NCBI RefSeq assembly: GCF_041261445.1
Contig: NZ_JBGCCU010000005.1
Coordinates: 186,001-250,000, forward strand
Source: Catenulispora sp. EB89
GTDB taxonomy: Bacteria; Actinomycetota; Actinomycetes; Streptomycetales; Catenulisporaceae
DNA length: 64,000 bases
Direction: 5' to 3'
This document shows, one piece after another, positions 42,424-51,755 of this stretch. Position numbers and translations under genes: made by a program. The first letter of the stretch is position 1. The number at the start of each line of letters is the position of its first letter. The notes beneath the pieces are model-generated. The model did not search any database, had not been told where the DNA came from, and saw only the letters and a program-made list of their open reading frames with translations.

Positions 42424-43962
42424 CTACGACCCCGAAGCGCCAGCCGAAGAACTGGTGGCCGCCACGCCGGGCCCCGGCGGCACGACCGCCTCCCGTGCGG
42501 CGTCCGCGGTCAGTGCCGGGCCGTCGGGCAGGAGATCCAGCATCGTCTGCGGGACCGTGACCGGCACCACCGCGGCGTAGCCGAGGGCCTTGAGCGTGGT
42601 TGCCGGATCTGGGCCGAGGGAGTCCTTCGCCGTGTACTCCCCGTTGCCGCTGACCAGGTAGGTCGCCGCCGCGACGCCCGCGTTCGTGCGGCTGCGCACC
42701 ACGGCGGCGGTGCCGGGTGTCGCGTCGACGCAGTCGGCCAGGTAGGTGGCGGATGGTGTTTGCGGGGGCAGGCGGTAGCAGGTCGGTTGGGTGGTTGTGG
42801 CCGGGGCGACCGAGACGGACATCGTGCCGTCAGTGCCGGTCGTGCTCGCACAGGCTGTGGACGGGCCGGCCGCTGCGGCGTTCACCAGCGTCGGCGGCGT
42901 CTGGGGCCACTGCCCGTCGCCGGAGGACACCGTGGCGGCGTCGCCGGACTGGCCGTTGCCGACGTCCAGTGGCGTGCCGGTCATCGGCTGCAGGTCGGAG
43001 GCTGTCGCGAGCAGTTGGTACTGCAGGTTGTCGATCTGCACGAAGCCCTTGACGGTGACCACGAACAGCCGCTCGGCCACGCCGTTCTGCGCCGGCACCC
43101 GCACCAGCTGCCCGACCGACACCTTCTGCCCGGTGACCGTCACGTTCGCGGGAGGCGTGCCGTTGTCCAGTTGCGGCGCACGCAGCGGAGCCAGGGCACT
43201 GAGACTGTCCAGCCACGCCTGGCTCACTGGCAGCGCCTGGCCCGGCGACCAGCCGAGGAACGTCAGGACCCGGGCCGGGGTGTCGCCGTTGGCCGCCGCG
43301 GCCGGGTCGCCGATCTGGAACCGGTGCCCGTGCCACACCAGCCAGTAGCCGCCGCCTGCCTGCACCACCAGGCCCTGGTCGCCGAGCGGTGCGCCGAGTG
43401 CGGCATCTGTGGCCGCACCGATGGTCAGCCGCGTCAGCGTCACGGGTTGGTTCTGGGCGTTGGTTCCGGGTAGTGAGCACACGGTCCACGGCCCGCCGTG
43501 CACGTTGCCGGCGCTCGGCAAGTCGTCGGGCGCGCCGACGATCCCGATGTCGGCCGCACGCGGAACGCTGGCCAGCGACTTTTCCGACACCGACACGGTC
43601 TTCCACCCCGACGAACCCAGCAGCAGCCGGGCCGAGGTGTAGTTCAGGATCTGGTGCAGCGCGGGCGGCGATCCGGGCGGGGCCGGCGTCGGGTCGTAGA
43701 TGAAGCGGCTGCCGGTCTCCTTGACGACGATGACCACGTTCGGATCTCGCCACGACGCGCTGTGCCCTGGGCTGAGTGCGCCGAGGACTCCGGCGCCGGC
43801 GGCCATCAGTGTCGCGAGCATGATGCTCGCGAAGGTCGCCGTGCTCAGCTTGCGGAGCGGCGCCTCCGGGGAGTCCGGGTCGCCGCTGAGCAGCGTGGCG
43901 TGCCGCCGTCGCAGCAGGAAGCGGTACGCCAGGACCTGGTCTCGTCTGCTCTGGACCGCCAT
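42424..43962 (-). CDS. eccB: EccB, ESX core membrane component
   Basis: A 512-residue protein. The N-terminal cytoplasmic motif is SRRDQVLAYRFLLRRRHATL, and a single span lies at about 43-65 (ASIMLATLMAAGAGVLGAL). A large extracytoplasmic domain has WRDPNVVIVVKETGSRFIYD, the NYTSARLLLGSSGWKTVSVS segment and repeated barrel-like strands, with conserved Cys pairs (TACAST, TCYRLP, LADCVDA). The family forms the outer face of the ESX inner-membrane complex and is proposed to hydrolyse or bind nucleotide weakly. It is one base after the eccD stop, in the same operon. The C-terminus is Pro/Ser-rich. Confidence 0.92.
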   Translation of the reverse strand: MAVQSRRDQVLAYRFLLRRRHATLLSGDPDSPEAPLRKLSTATFASIMLATLMAAGAGVLGALSPGHSASWRDPNVVIVVKETGSRFIYDPTPAPPGSPPALHQILNYTSARLLLGSSGWKTVSVSEKSLASVPRAADIGIVGAPDDLPSAGNVHGGPWTVCSLPGTNAQNQPVTLTRLTIGAATDAALGAPLGDQGLVVQAGGGYWLVWHGHRFQIGDPAAAANGDTPARVLTFLGWSPGQALPVSQAWLDSLSALAPLRAPQLDNGTPPANVTVTGQKVSVGQLVRVPAQNGVAERLFVVTVKGFVQIDNLQYQLLATASDLQPMTGTPLDVGNGQSGDAATVSSGDGQWPQTPPTLVNAAAAGPSTACASTTGTDGTMSVSVAPATTTQPTCYRLPPQTPSATYLADCVDATPGTAAVVRSRTNAGVAAATYLVSGNGEYTAKDSLGPDPATTLKALGYAAVVPVTVPQTMLDLLPDGPALTADAAREAVVPPGPGVAATSSSAGASGS

Positions 43963-43963
43963 G

Positions 43964-45544
43964 TCAGCCGCCGAGCGAGCGGAAGTAGCCGAACGTGCCC
44001 AGCATCAGCAGCGCCAGCGGCACGGTCGCCATCACGCCGGCCAGCTCCAGCAGGTCGGCCCAGCGCGCGAGCGTCGGGGCGAACCGGCGCTCCGGCTGAA
44101 CCGCGATCCGGCCGACGATCGTGGTCGCGAGCAGAACCACGCCCGCGACCACGCCGAGCCCGACATCGCCGCTGCGCCAGCGCTCTGCGACAGTGGCGGC
44201 GGTCGGTACCGCGACGGCCAGCGCGGCTCCGATGAGCCACCACCGCTGCGCGACACCGCCGAACAGCCGCGCACGCAGCGCCAGCAGGGCGGCGATCACC
44301 GCGGCGAGCACCGGCGGAGTCCAGCCGGGCCAGCGCAGCGCGAAGGCCGTGCACGCGGCCACGGCCAGCGCCGAGCCGGCGACCAGCGCGGTGACGAGCC
44401 GGTCGGCGGTGACGCTGCGTCCGGCCAGAGCCGCTGTGGACAGTGGGGTGCTTTGTGCGCGCAGGTCTGCGGCGTTCAACGGGACCACCGCTCCAGGCAG
44501 TCCTGCGGAGCGATAGGCGATGCGCGGTATGAGGACGCTGATGGCCAGCATCAGCGCAGCTGCGAGGGCTGCGCAACCTTCGGCGTTCCAGCGCAGGGAC
44601 GCCAATGCGGCAAGGGCTATTGCTGCGGCAGCCATTGCCGGAGCGAGCAGCGCCGCGCCGGCCGGCGGCTTGTCGAGCCGCGGACCCGCGCCTGCTCCAA
44701 CACCACCGCCACCGCCAGTACCACCCCAAACGCCGCCGGCAACCCCAGCACTACCGCCAGCACCGGCGCCGCTGCCACCGGCAAAGCCGCCACCGCCAAC
44801 ACCAGCAGCGCCGCCAGCACCAACGCCGCCGCCACTACCAGCACCAACACCAACAAACCAAGCCCCAAGCACCGAAGCCGCGAAAGCCGCTGCACCCCCG
44901 GTCGCCACATGCGCCGCACCAACGCCGCTCAGCGCGTGATCGCCAAGCGGCGCCAGCACCCCGGCAACAGCCGCGAACGGCACGGCCGCGACACCGAAAA
45001 AGGCCCCCGCGACGCTGTCGCCGACCGCGCGCGAGAGCGCCCCGGCGGTCAGAAGCAAGGCCAGCGCGATGATCCCCGCAGTGAGCGCCGGCCCGGACCA
45101 GCTCGGCCCGGCGTGCAGCAAGGGATACAGAACGACCTGCGGCAGCAGCGCCGCGCACGCCAGCGCGCAGCGCCGCGTCGCCTCCGGCGTCCAGCGCCGC
45201 GTGCGGTCGCGCAGGATGCTGCCGACGCCGTCCACCGGATCGTCGAAGACGGCCTCCGGCGCGGCGGCGGCCCGCGGCCGGAAGTACACGATGTCGCCGT
45301 CGAGGATGCCGAGCCCGGCGCAGGTCCCGTTGGTGTCCAGCGGCGGCTCGCCGAGCCGCTGCAGCGCCCACCCGCCGTGCGCCGCCCCGGCCTCGACGGC
45401 CTGCTCGCCGGTGTGCAGGAGCAGTGTCGGGACCAGCGCCGCGAGCGGGACGTCCGCCGGCACCGCGATGTCCAGCCTCATGCGCGGCGCGACCACCGTG
45501 ATGCGGCAGGTCTCTGAGAAGGACAGTGCCGGGCTGGTCTCCAT
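43964..45544 (-). CDS. eccD: EccD, ESX polytopic membrane channel component
   Basis: A 526-residue protein. An N-terminal ubiquitin-like (YukD) domain of about 100 residues (CRITVVAPRMRLDIAVPADV, LQRLGEPPLDTNGTCAGLGI, LDGDIVYFRPR) precedes about 11 spans typical of EccD. Unusually, about 60 residues near 225-290 are almost pure Gly/Ala/Val (GAGSGGGVGAGGAAGVGGGG and more) before the span with PPAGAALLAPAMAAAAIALA. This low-complexity loop is not part of the usual EccD. It is the first gene of the operon and divergent from eccC, with 154 bp between. Confidence 0.9.
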   Translation of the reverse strand: METSPALSFSETCRITVVAPRMRLDIAVPADVPLAALVPTLLLHTGEQAVEAGAAHGGWALQRLGEPPLDTNGTCAGLGILDGDIVYFRPRAAAAPEAVFDDPVDGVGSILRDRTRRWTPEATRRCALACAALLPQVVLYPLLHAGPSWSGPALTAGIIALALLLTAGALSRAVGDSVAGAFFGVAAVPFAAVAGVLAPLGDHALSGVGAAHVATGGAAAFAASVLGAWFVGVGAGSGGGVGAGGAAGVGGGGFAGGSGAGAGGSAGVAGGVWGGTGGGGGVGAGAGPRLDKPPAGAALLAPAMAAAAIALAALASLRWNAEGCAALAAALMLAISVLIPRIAYRSAGLPGAVVPLNAADLRAQSTPLSTAALAGRSVTADRLVTALVAGSALAVAACTAFALRWPGWTPPVLAAVIAALLALRARLFGGVAQRWWLIGAALAVAVPTAATVAERWRSGDVGLGVVAGVVLLATTIVGRIAVQPERRFAPTLARWADLLELAGVMATVPLALLMLGTFGYFRSLGG

Positions 45545-45698
45545 GGCCTAGCTCGCCCCCTGCGAATAGTCTGGGTCCGGCGACGGCCGCAGCGCCCAAA
45601 GGCCTGTGACCTCCCGTCGCCTCGGTACAGTAGCGGACTCCTGACTTGGCAGGAGGGGCGGCGACGCCCGGAGAGCCGCCGACCATGGGGGCAACACC

Positions 45699-48600
45699 TT
45701 GACGACCCGACCGTTCCACCGTCCCGCCCGGCGTACCGGCCCCGAGCGCCCCCGTGGCGATCTGCTGCTGGAGTCGCCGCCGGAACTCCCCGAGACGGTC
45801 GCGGGGAACTTCGGACAGCTGCTGGTGTACCTGCCGATGGCCGCCGGCGGCGCCGCGATGGTCTTCATGTTCGCCGGTCCCGGCGGCTCCATGGCGACGT
45901 ACCTGGCCGGCGGTCTGTACGGCATGTCCACGATGGGCATGATGGTCGGGCAGCTGGGCCGCGGATCGGGGGAGAAGAAGCGGCGGCTGGAAGGCGAGCG
46001 GCGCGACTACCTCCGCTACCTTTCCCAGGCCCGGGCACGGATCCGCGCGACGGCCTCGCGGCAGCGGGAGGCCGCGTACTGGGACAGCCCGGACCCGGAC
46101 GCGTTGTGGTCGCTGGCGATGACGTCCCGGCTGTGGGAGCGCCGGGCCACCGACCCCGACTTCGGCAACGTGCGCATCGCCGTCGGCCCGCAGCGGCTGG
46201 CGATGCGCCTGGTCGCCCCGGACACCAAGCCGCTGGAGGACCTGGACCCGATCGGCGCGGTCGCACTGCGCTCGCTGATCCGCGCGCACGCCGAGGTCCC
46301 GGAGCTGCCGGTCGGCGTCGCGCTGCGCTCCTACGCGCGCATTGCGCTGCGCGGCGACGAGGTGGTCGCCCGCGATCTGGCCCGCGCGCTGCTCAGCCAG
46401 CTGACGACGTTCCACGCGCCGGCCGATCTGCGGATCGCGGTGTGCACGTCGCGGACGCGGGCCGCGGAGTGGTCGTGGGTGAAGTGGCTGCCGCACGCGC
46501 AGCATCCGACGCTGGTCGACGGCGCGGGGCCGGTGCGCATGGTCGCCGAGGACCTCGGCGACCTGGAGGAGATGCTCGGCGGCGACCTGGCCGACCGGCC
46601 GCGGTTCCGGCCCGGGGGCTCCGGGCATCCGGAGGCGGCGCAGTGGGTGGTCGTGCTCGACGGCGGCCGGGTGCCGCCGGAGACGCAGTTGGCGATCGGG
46701 GATGCCGCGGGCGTGGTGCTGCTGGATCTGACCGGTGCGACGGCGCGGGACGCGGACCGGAATCTGTTGCGGTTGCAGGCGGACGCCGATGGCGTCGGGC
46801 TGCTGCGGCGCACTGCCGACGGTACTGATGACGTGCAGCCGATCGGGCGTCCGGATCGGCTGTCGGTGGACCAGGCCGAGGCTTTGGCGCGGGTGTTGGC
46901 GCGAGTTCGGATCGGGAGCGGCGCGGCGCTTCCGCAGCCGTTGGACGCGACGTGTGACCTGCCTACGCTGCTCGGCTTGTACGACCTGGATTCCTACGAT
47001 CCCGAGGAGTTCTGGCGGCACCGTACCGCGCGGGATCGGCTGCGGCTGCCGATCGGTGTCGGTGCCGACGGGGCGCCGGTCGAGCTGGACATCAAGGAGT
47101 CGGCGCAGGGCGGTGTCGGGCCGCACGGGCTGATCATCGGGGCGACCGGGTCGGGAAAGAGCGAGTTGCTGCGGACGCTGGTCCTCGGGCTGGCGGTGAT
47201 GCACTCGTCGGAGACGCTGAACTTCGTGCTCGTCGACTTCAAGGGTGGTGCCACGTTCCTGGGGCTGGAGCGGTTGGCGCATACGTCGGCGCTGATCACG
47301 AACCTGTCCGAGGAGCTGCCGCTCGTCGCGCGTATGGAGGATGCGCTGCGGGGGGAGCTGGTGCGGCGGCAGGAGTTGTTGCGGTCGGCGGGGAACTTCA
47401 CCTCTGTCTACGACTACGAGCGGGCTCGGGCGCAGGGGGCGCTGTTGGAGCCGTTGCCGACGTTGCTGGTGGTCGTCGACGAGTTCAGCGAGTTGTTGTC
47501 GACGCGGCCGGAGTTCGCGGAGTTGTTCGTGATGATCGGGCGGCTGGGGCGAAGCCTCGGCGTGCATCTGTTGTTGGCGTCGCAGCGGCTTGAGGAGGGC
47601 AAGCTCCGTGGGCTGGAGACGCACCTTTCGTATCGCATCTGTCTGCGGACGTTCTCGGCTATGGAGAGCCGGATGGTGATCGGGGTGGCGGACGCTTATG
47701 AGTTGCCGGGGGAGCCGGGGCATGGGTTTGTGAAGTCTGACGTCTCCACGTTGACGCGGTTCAAGGCGGCCTATGTGTCCGGTGCGCATCAGCGGCGGAG
47801 TGGGTCGGTGATGCGGGAGGCGGTGCGGGAGTCGCGGATTGTGCCGTTCGGGACTTCTTGGATCGATCCGGTGGTGCCGGTTGCGGGGGCTGCTCCGGCG
47901 GATCCGGTCAGTTCCGGCTCTGGGTCTGGTTCCGGGACGGGTTCCGGTTCCGACGCGCGGGCGCCGCGGATGTTCGACGTCTTGCTCGACCGGATCCAGG
48001 GGCACGGGCGGCCGGCGCACCGAGTGTGGCTGCCGCCGTTGGACGTCCCGGTGACGTTGGGCGAGCTGGTCGGTCCGGTCGTCGAGGACCCCGAGCACGG
48101 TCTGCTCGCGCTGGATTCACCGTGGCGGGGGACGTTGTGCGCGCCGGTGGGGGTCGAGGACCGGCCGTTCGAGCAGCGGCGGGATCCGTTGGTCGTGGAT
48201 CTGTCCGGGGCCGGCGGGCACGTGGCGATCGTCGGTGCGCCGCTGAGCGGGAAGAGCACGCTGCTGCGGACGCTGATCAGCTCGCTGGCTTTGACGCACG
48301 CGCCGGCCGAGGTGCAGTTCTACTGCCTGGACTTCGGCGGTTCTCTGGGGGCGCTGGAGGGACTGCCGCATGTCGGCAGCGTGGCGTCGCGGTTGCGGCC
48401 GGAGGCGGTGCGGCGGACCGTCGCCGAGGTCTCGGCGCTGGTGGAGGGGCGGGAGGCGGCGTTCTCGCTGCACGGGATCGACTCGATGGCGGCTTATCGG
48501 CGCGCCGTGCGGGAGGGGTCGGCGGTCGCGGACGGGTACGGGGACGTGTTCCTGGTCGTGGACGGCTGGAACCAGCTGCGGCAGGAGTACGAGGCGCTGG

Positions 48601-49706
48601 AGCAGACGATCACGCGGCTGGCCGCGCGGGGGTTGGCGTACGGGGTGCACGTGGTGGTCGCCACGAACCGGTGGGCCGACATCCGGCAGGCGCTGAAGGA
48701 GAGCCTGGCGACGCGGCTGGAGCTGCGGCTCGGGGAGCCTTTCGAGTCGGAGATGTCGCGGCAGGTCGCGGCGGACGTGCCGGCGGCGATGCCGGGGCGC
48801 GGCGTCACCTCGGACCGGCTGCACTTCTTGGCGGCGATGCCCCGGATCGACGGCCGGACCGACGACGAGGGGATCGGCGAGGGGCTGCGGGCCCTGGTGC
48901 AGGCGTCGAAGGCGGCGTGGCCGGGGGCGGCGGCGCCCGAGGTGCGGTTGCTGCCTCGGGAGCTGACGCCGGAGGGGCTGTTCGCGGGGCGTCCGCGCGA
49001 CTCCGAGACGCCGGGGGTGGCGCTCGGGCTGGGGGAGGACGACCTCGCGCCGGTGCTGGTGGACTTCGCGGTCGACCCGCACTTCATCGTGTTCGGCGAG
49101 AGCACGTCGGGGAAGTCGTCGGTGCTGCGGCACCTCGCGGACTCGCTGGTGCGCGGGTACGAGGCGGAGCAGGCGCGGATCGTGATGGTCGACTACCGGC
49201 GCGCCCTGCTGGAGGCGATCGGCGAGCCGCACCTGATCGCCTACGCGGGATCCCCGACGGTCGCCGAGACGACGCTCCGGGACCTGGCGCAGGTACTGCG
49301 CGGCCGGCTGCCGGGCCCGGAGGTGTCGCCGGCGCAGCTGCGGGAGCGGAGCTGGTGGAGCGGGGCGGACCTGTACATCGTGGTGGACGACTACGACCTG
49401 GTGGCCACCTCGGCGGCGAACCCGATGCTGCCGCTGGTGGAGCTGCTGCCGCACAGCCGGGACATCGGGCTGCACCTGATCGTGGCCCGCACGTCGTCGG
49501 GCGCCGCGCGGACGATGACGGACCCGGTGATCAGGGCCCTGCGGGAGCTGGCGACGCCGGGGCTGCTGCTGTCGGGCGGGCGCGAGGACGGGCCGCTGAT
49601 CGGGACGGTGAGCGCGGTGGCGCAGCCGCCGGGGCGGGGGATTCTGGTGCGGCGGAATCGGGGGAACTTGCTGGTGCAGACGCCTTGGCGGCCGCCGGCG
49701 GGGTGA
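45699..49706 (+). CDS. eccC: EccC, ESX FtsK/SpoIIIE-type ATPase
   Basis: A 1335-residue motor of type VII secretion. Two N-terminal membrane segments (about 38-85, LLVYLPMAAGGAAMVFMFAG) and a stalk precede three ATPase domains. Walker A sites are LIIGATGSGKSELL near 482, GAPLSGKSTLL near 846 and GESTSGKSSVL near 1131. Domain 1 has the Walker B LLVVVDEFSELL and looks fully active. Domain 2 has VFLVVDGWNQL and domain 3 IYIVVDDYDLV-type sequences (LYIVVDDYDLV), so the acidic Walker B pattern is changed in 2 and 3, as is common. A Gly/Ser linker (SGSGSGSGTGSGS) lies between domains 1 and 2. The TTG at 45699 is chosen since an ATG just upstream (45685) stops at once. Not split into EccCa/Cb. Confidence 0.95.
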   Translation: MTTRPFHRPARRTGPERPRGDLLLESPPELPETVAGNFGQLLVYLPMAAGGAAMVFMFAGPGGSMATYLAGGLYGMSTMGMMVGQLGRGSGEKKRRLEGERRDYLRYLSQARARIRATASRQREAAYWDSPDPDALWSLAMTSRLWERRATDPDFGNVRIAVGPQRLAMRLVAPDTKPLEDLDPIGAVALRSLIRAHAEVPELPVGVALRSYARIALRGDEVVARDLARALLSQLTTFHAPADLRIAVCTSRTRAAEWSWVKWLPHAQHPTLVDGAGPVRMVAEDLGDLEEMLGGDLADRPRFRPGGSGHPEAAQWVVVLDGGRVPPETQLAIGDAAGVVLLDLTGATARDADRNLLRLQADADGVGLLRRTADGTDDVQPIGRPDRLSVDQAEALARVLARVRIGSGAALPQPLDATCDLPTLLGLYDLDSYDPEEFWRHRTARDRLRLPIGVGADGAPVELDIKESAQGGVGPHGLIIGATGSGKSELLRTLVLGLAVMHSSETLNFVLVDFKGGATFLGLERLAHTSALITNLSEELPLVARMEDALRGELVRRQELLRSAGNFTSVYDYERARAQGALLEPLPTLLVVVDEFSELLSTRPEFAELFVMIGRLGRSLGVHLLLASQRLEEGKLRGLETHLSYRICLRTFSAMESRMVIGVADAYELPGEPGHGFVKSDVSTLTRFKAAYVSGAHQRRSGSVMREAVRESRIVPFGTSWIDPVVPVAGAAPADPVSSGSGSGSGTGSGSDARAPRMFDVLLDRIQGHGRPAHRVWLPPLDVPVTLGELVGPVVEDPEHGLLALDSPWRGTLCAPVGVEDRPFEQRRDPLVVDLSGAGGHVAIVGAPLSGKSTLLRTLISSLALTHAPAEVQFYCLDFGGSLGALEGLPHVGSVASRLRPEAVRRTVAEVSALVEGREAAFSLHGIDSMAAYRRAVREGSAVADGYGDVFLVVDGWNQLRQEYEALEQTITRLAARGLAYGVHVVVATNRWADIRQALKESLATRLELRLGEPFESEMSRQVAADVPAAMPGRGVTSDRLHFLAAMPRIDGRTDDEGIGEGLRALVQASKAAWPGAAAPEVRLLPRELTPEGLFAGRPRDSETPGVALGLGEDDLAPVLVDFAVDPHFIVFGESTSGKSSVLRHLADSLVRGYEAEQARIVMVDYRRALLEAIGEPHLIAYAGSPTVAETTLRDLAQVLRGRLPGPEVSPAQLRERSWWSGADLYIVVDDYDLVATSAANPMLPLVELLPHSRDIGLHLIVARTSSGAARTMTDPVIRALRELATPGLLLSGGREDGPLIGTVSAVAQPPGRGILVRRNRGNLLVQTPWRPPAG

Positions 49707-49753
49707 GGGCGGCTGCGCGCGGCGGCGGCGGGCTTGCGCTTCCGGTGGTGCGG

Positions 49754-51664
49754 CTACGTCACCGCGTGGCTGGACCCCGACCCGCCGGACGAGTCGGGGT
49801 TCGAGGGCCCGGGCGTGGTCACGAGCGCACACTGCGTCGGCGGCGCGGTGTGCGGACCGGAGTCCCCTGGCGCGACGGCGTAGGTCACGACACTGACGCA
49901 GTAGGTGGTCGAGGGCGTGAGGTTCTTGAAGCCGGCGGTGAGGGTCTGGCCGGCGACGGTCGTGCTCTGCACGGACTGGTTGTGCAGGTTCACCACGACG
50001 ATGTAGCTCTGCACGCCAGCGGTCACACGCGGGGCGGACCACGTGACCGTCACGTCGGCGCCAGACGCGGCGGCCTTGGCGTCGGTGACCTGGTACTCGG
50101 ACAGCTTCGCGCCGCTGAAGGGTGAGACGGTGACGACGGGGCCGGCACTCGCCGACTGTGCGGCCTTCTTGGGCGCGGTCGCCACGCCCCATGCGACACC
50201 TGCTGCCAGCGCGGTCGCACCTGCGGCGACCAGCAGCACGAGCCCGGTGTTGCGGCGGCGCGGCTCGATCGGCTGGGGCTTCGGCGTGGTGGCGGATGTG
50301 GGTGGGGGCGTGGGGCGCGGGATGGGGAACTCGTTGGGCTGGGCCTGCTGGGCGAAGGGCGGCGCGCCGTGCTCGGGCGGCGGGGGGACGAGGAGGGTCG
50401 GCTGCTGCGCGATGGGGGGAGCGGCGATGGGCTGCGGCTGGAAGGCGGGCTGAGGCGCGGGTGACGCCTGCGAAGCGAGCCCCGGCTGCGCTTGGGCGGT
50501 GGGCTGTTGCGCGGGGGGCTGTGCCTGGTGCGCGCTGACCGGCTGCGGCGAGATGGCTGTTGGGCTCAGCGACTGCTGTTGCGGGACTACTGGCGCTGAT
50601 TGCGGCTGTGGCGCTGGACTCTGCGGTGCTCCAAGCGCTGGTTCGGGCACAGGCTGCGGCGAGACCGCCGGCGTGCCCGGCTGCTGCTGCGCGATGACTG
50701 GCTGCGGTGGCGGCGGCGCTGATTGCGGCTCCGGCATGAGCCCCTGCGCCACCAGCGCGGCCGGCGGCATGAGCCCTCGTGCCTGCTGCGGCGGCGCGAT
50801 CGGCATCGGCGGCCGAGCGGCCATCAGCCCGGGAATCCGCGCGACCTCCTCCAGCGTCCGCGTCACGTCGTCGAGCGCCGGGCGGCGCGCCGCGTCCGGG
50901 TCCATCATGCGGTCGAGGAGTGTCGCCAGTTGCTCGGGCACGCCCGGGTGGTGCAGCTTCGGCGGGGCGCCCTGCACCAGGCGGTGGTAGAGGGCGGCGC
51001 GGCCGGTGCGGGCTTCTGTCTCGAAGGGTGCGCGGCCTGTCAGTGCCGTGCGGAGGACCGATGCCAGGCCGTACGTGTCCGAGCCGACGGTGGGGCCGGA
51101 CCAGCCGAACAGTTCGCGGGGGGCGTGCATGATCGCGGTGGCGGGGACGTCGGGTTGCGACGGCGGTCGGACGGCCCATGCCAGGCCGAAGTGGCCGAGG
51201 GCGGGGCCTTCGGGCGTGGGGAAGATGACGTCCGGCGCCACGCCGAGGTGCAGGATTCCGTTGCGGTGCGCGGCTTGGAGCGCGCGGGCGAGGGTCAGGC
51301 CGAGGGCCACCACTTCGCCGACCGGCAGTGCGCCCTGCTGCTCGATGCGCGTCGCGAGGGTGCCGGGCAGGACCACGTCGGTCACGAGGAAGGGCCGGTG
51401 GTCCTTGGTGAAGCCCAGGTCCCGGACGGCCAGCACGCCCGGCTCGGCGTTGATCGCCACCGCCCCGAGGCAGTCGCTGCGCAGCCGCTTCGCGTCGCGG
51501 CCGCGGATGGGCGTGTCCACCAGGGTGACGGCCACCTGCTCCACTTGGCCGTCGACGGTGGCGACACGCGCACGGTAGATCTGGCCGCACCCGGTGAGGG
51601 CGAGCGGCTCGACGTCGTCGAATCCCGGTGGCAGCGGATTGCTCTGGGCTTCATCCCCGTTCAC
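49754..51664 (-). CDS. Pseudokinase with Pro/Gln linker, TM span and FN3 domain
   Basis: A 636-residue protein. Residues 1-285 have a Ser/Thr kinase fold (YGLASVLRTALTGRAPFETE, DAARRPALDDVTRTLEEVAR) but every catalytic motif is lost. The VAxK Lys is Thr (QVAVTLVD), HRDLKPxN reads HLGVAPDV, and DFG reads GHFGLA. The P-loop is degenerate (TGCGQIYRARV). A Gln/Pro/Ala-rich linker (about 290-470), a span (about 477-500, TGLVLLVAAGATALAAGVAW) and a fibronectin type III domain (about 515-610, DVTVTWSAPRVTAGVQSYIV) follow. It sits between eccC and mycP on the opposite strand. It probably acts as a scaffold or regulator at the ESX complex, with its FN3 outside; that role is inference. Confidence 0.83.
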   Translation of the reverse strand: MNGDEAQSNPLPPGFDDVEPLALTGCGQIYRARVATVDGQVEQVAVTLVDTPIRGRDAKRLRSDCLGAVAINAEPGVLAVRDLGFTKDHRPFLVTDVVLPGTLATRIEQQGALPVGEVVALGLTLARALQAAHRNGILHLGVAPDVIFPTPEGPALGHFGLAWAVRPPSQPDVPATAIMHAPRELFGWSGPTVGSDTYGLASVLRTALTGRAPFETEARTGRAALYHRLVQGAPPKLHHPGVPEQLATLLDRMMDPDAARRPALDDVTRTLEEVARIPGLMAARPPMPIAPPQQARGLMPPAALVAQGLMPEPQSAPPPPQPVIAQQQPGTPAVSPQPVPEPALGAPQSPAPQPQSAPVVPQQQSLSPTAISPQPVSAHQAQPPAQQPTAQAQPGLASQASPAPQPAFQPQPIAAPPIAQQPTLLVPPPPEHGAPPFAQQAQPNEFPIPRPTPPPTSATTPKPQPIEPRRRNTGLVLLVAAGATALAAGVAWGVATAPKKAAQSASAGPVVTVSPFSGAKLSEYQVTDAKAAASGADVTVTWSAPRVTAGVQSYIVVVNLHNQSVQSTTVAGQTLTAGFKNLTPSTTYCVSVVTYAVAPGDSGPHTAPPTQCALVTTPGPSNPDSSGGSGSSHAVT

Positions 51665-51755
51665 CCTTGCAGGATAATGGAGACCTGGCGTACTGCTCCG
51701 GGGGGAATCCGCAGGAAATCAGGCCTGGAACGACCGAGGAGGGGGGACACACCGC

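Noticed and set aside
44835-51590. Very long open frames (about 1087 and 1157 codons) on minus opposite eccC and the 3' end of mycP's neighbour
   Set aside because: Typical high-GC shadows (Arg/Pro/Gln-rich). The opposite strand carries EccC with three intact Walker A sites.
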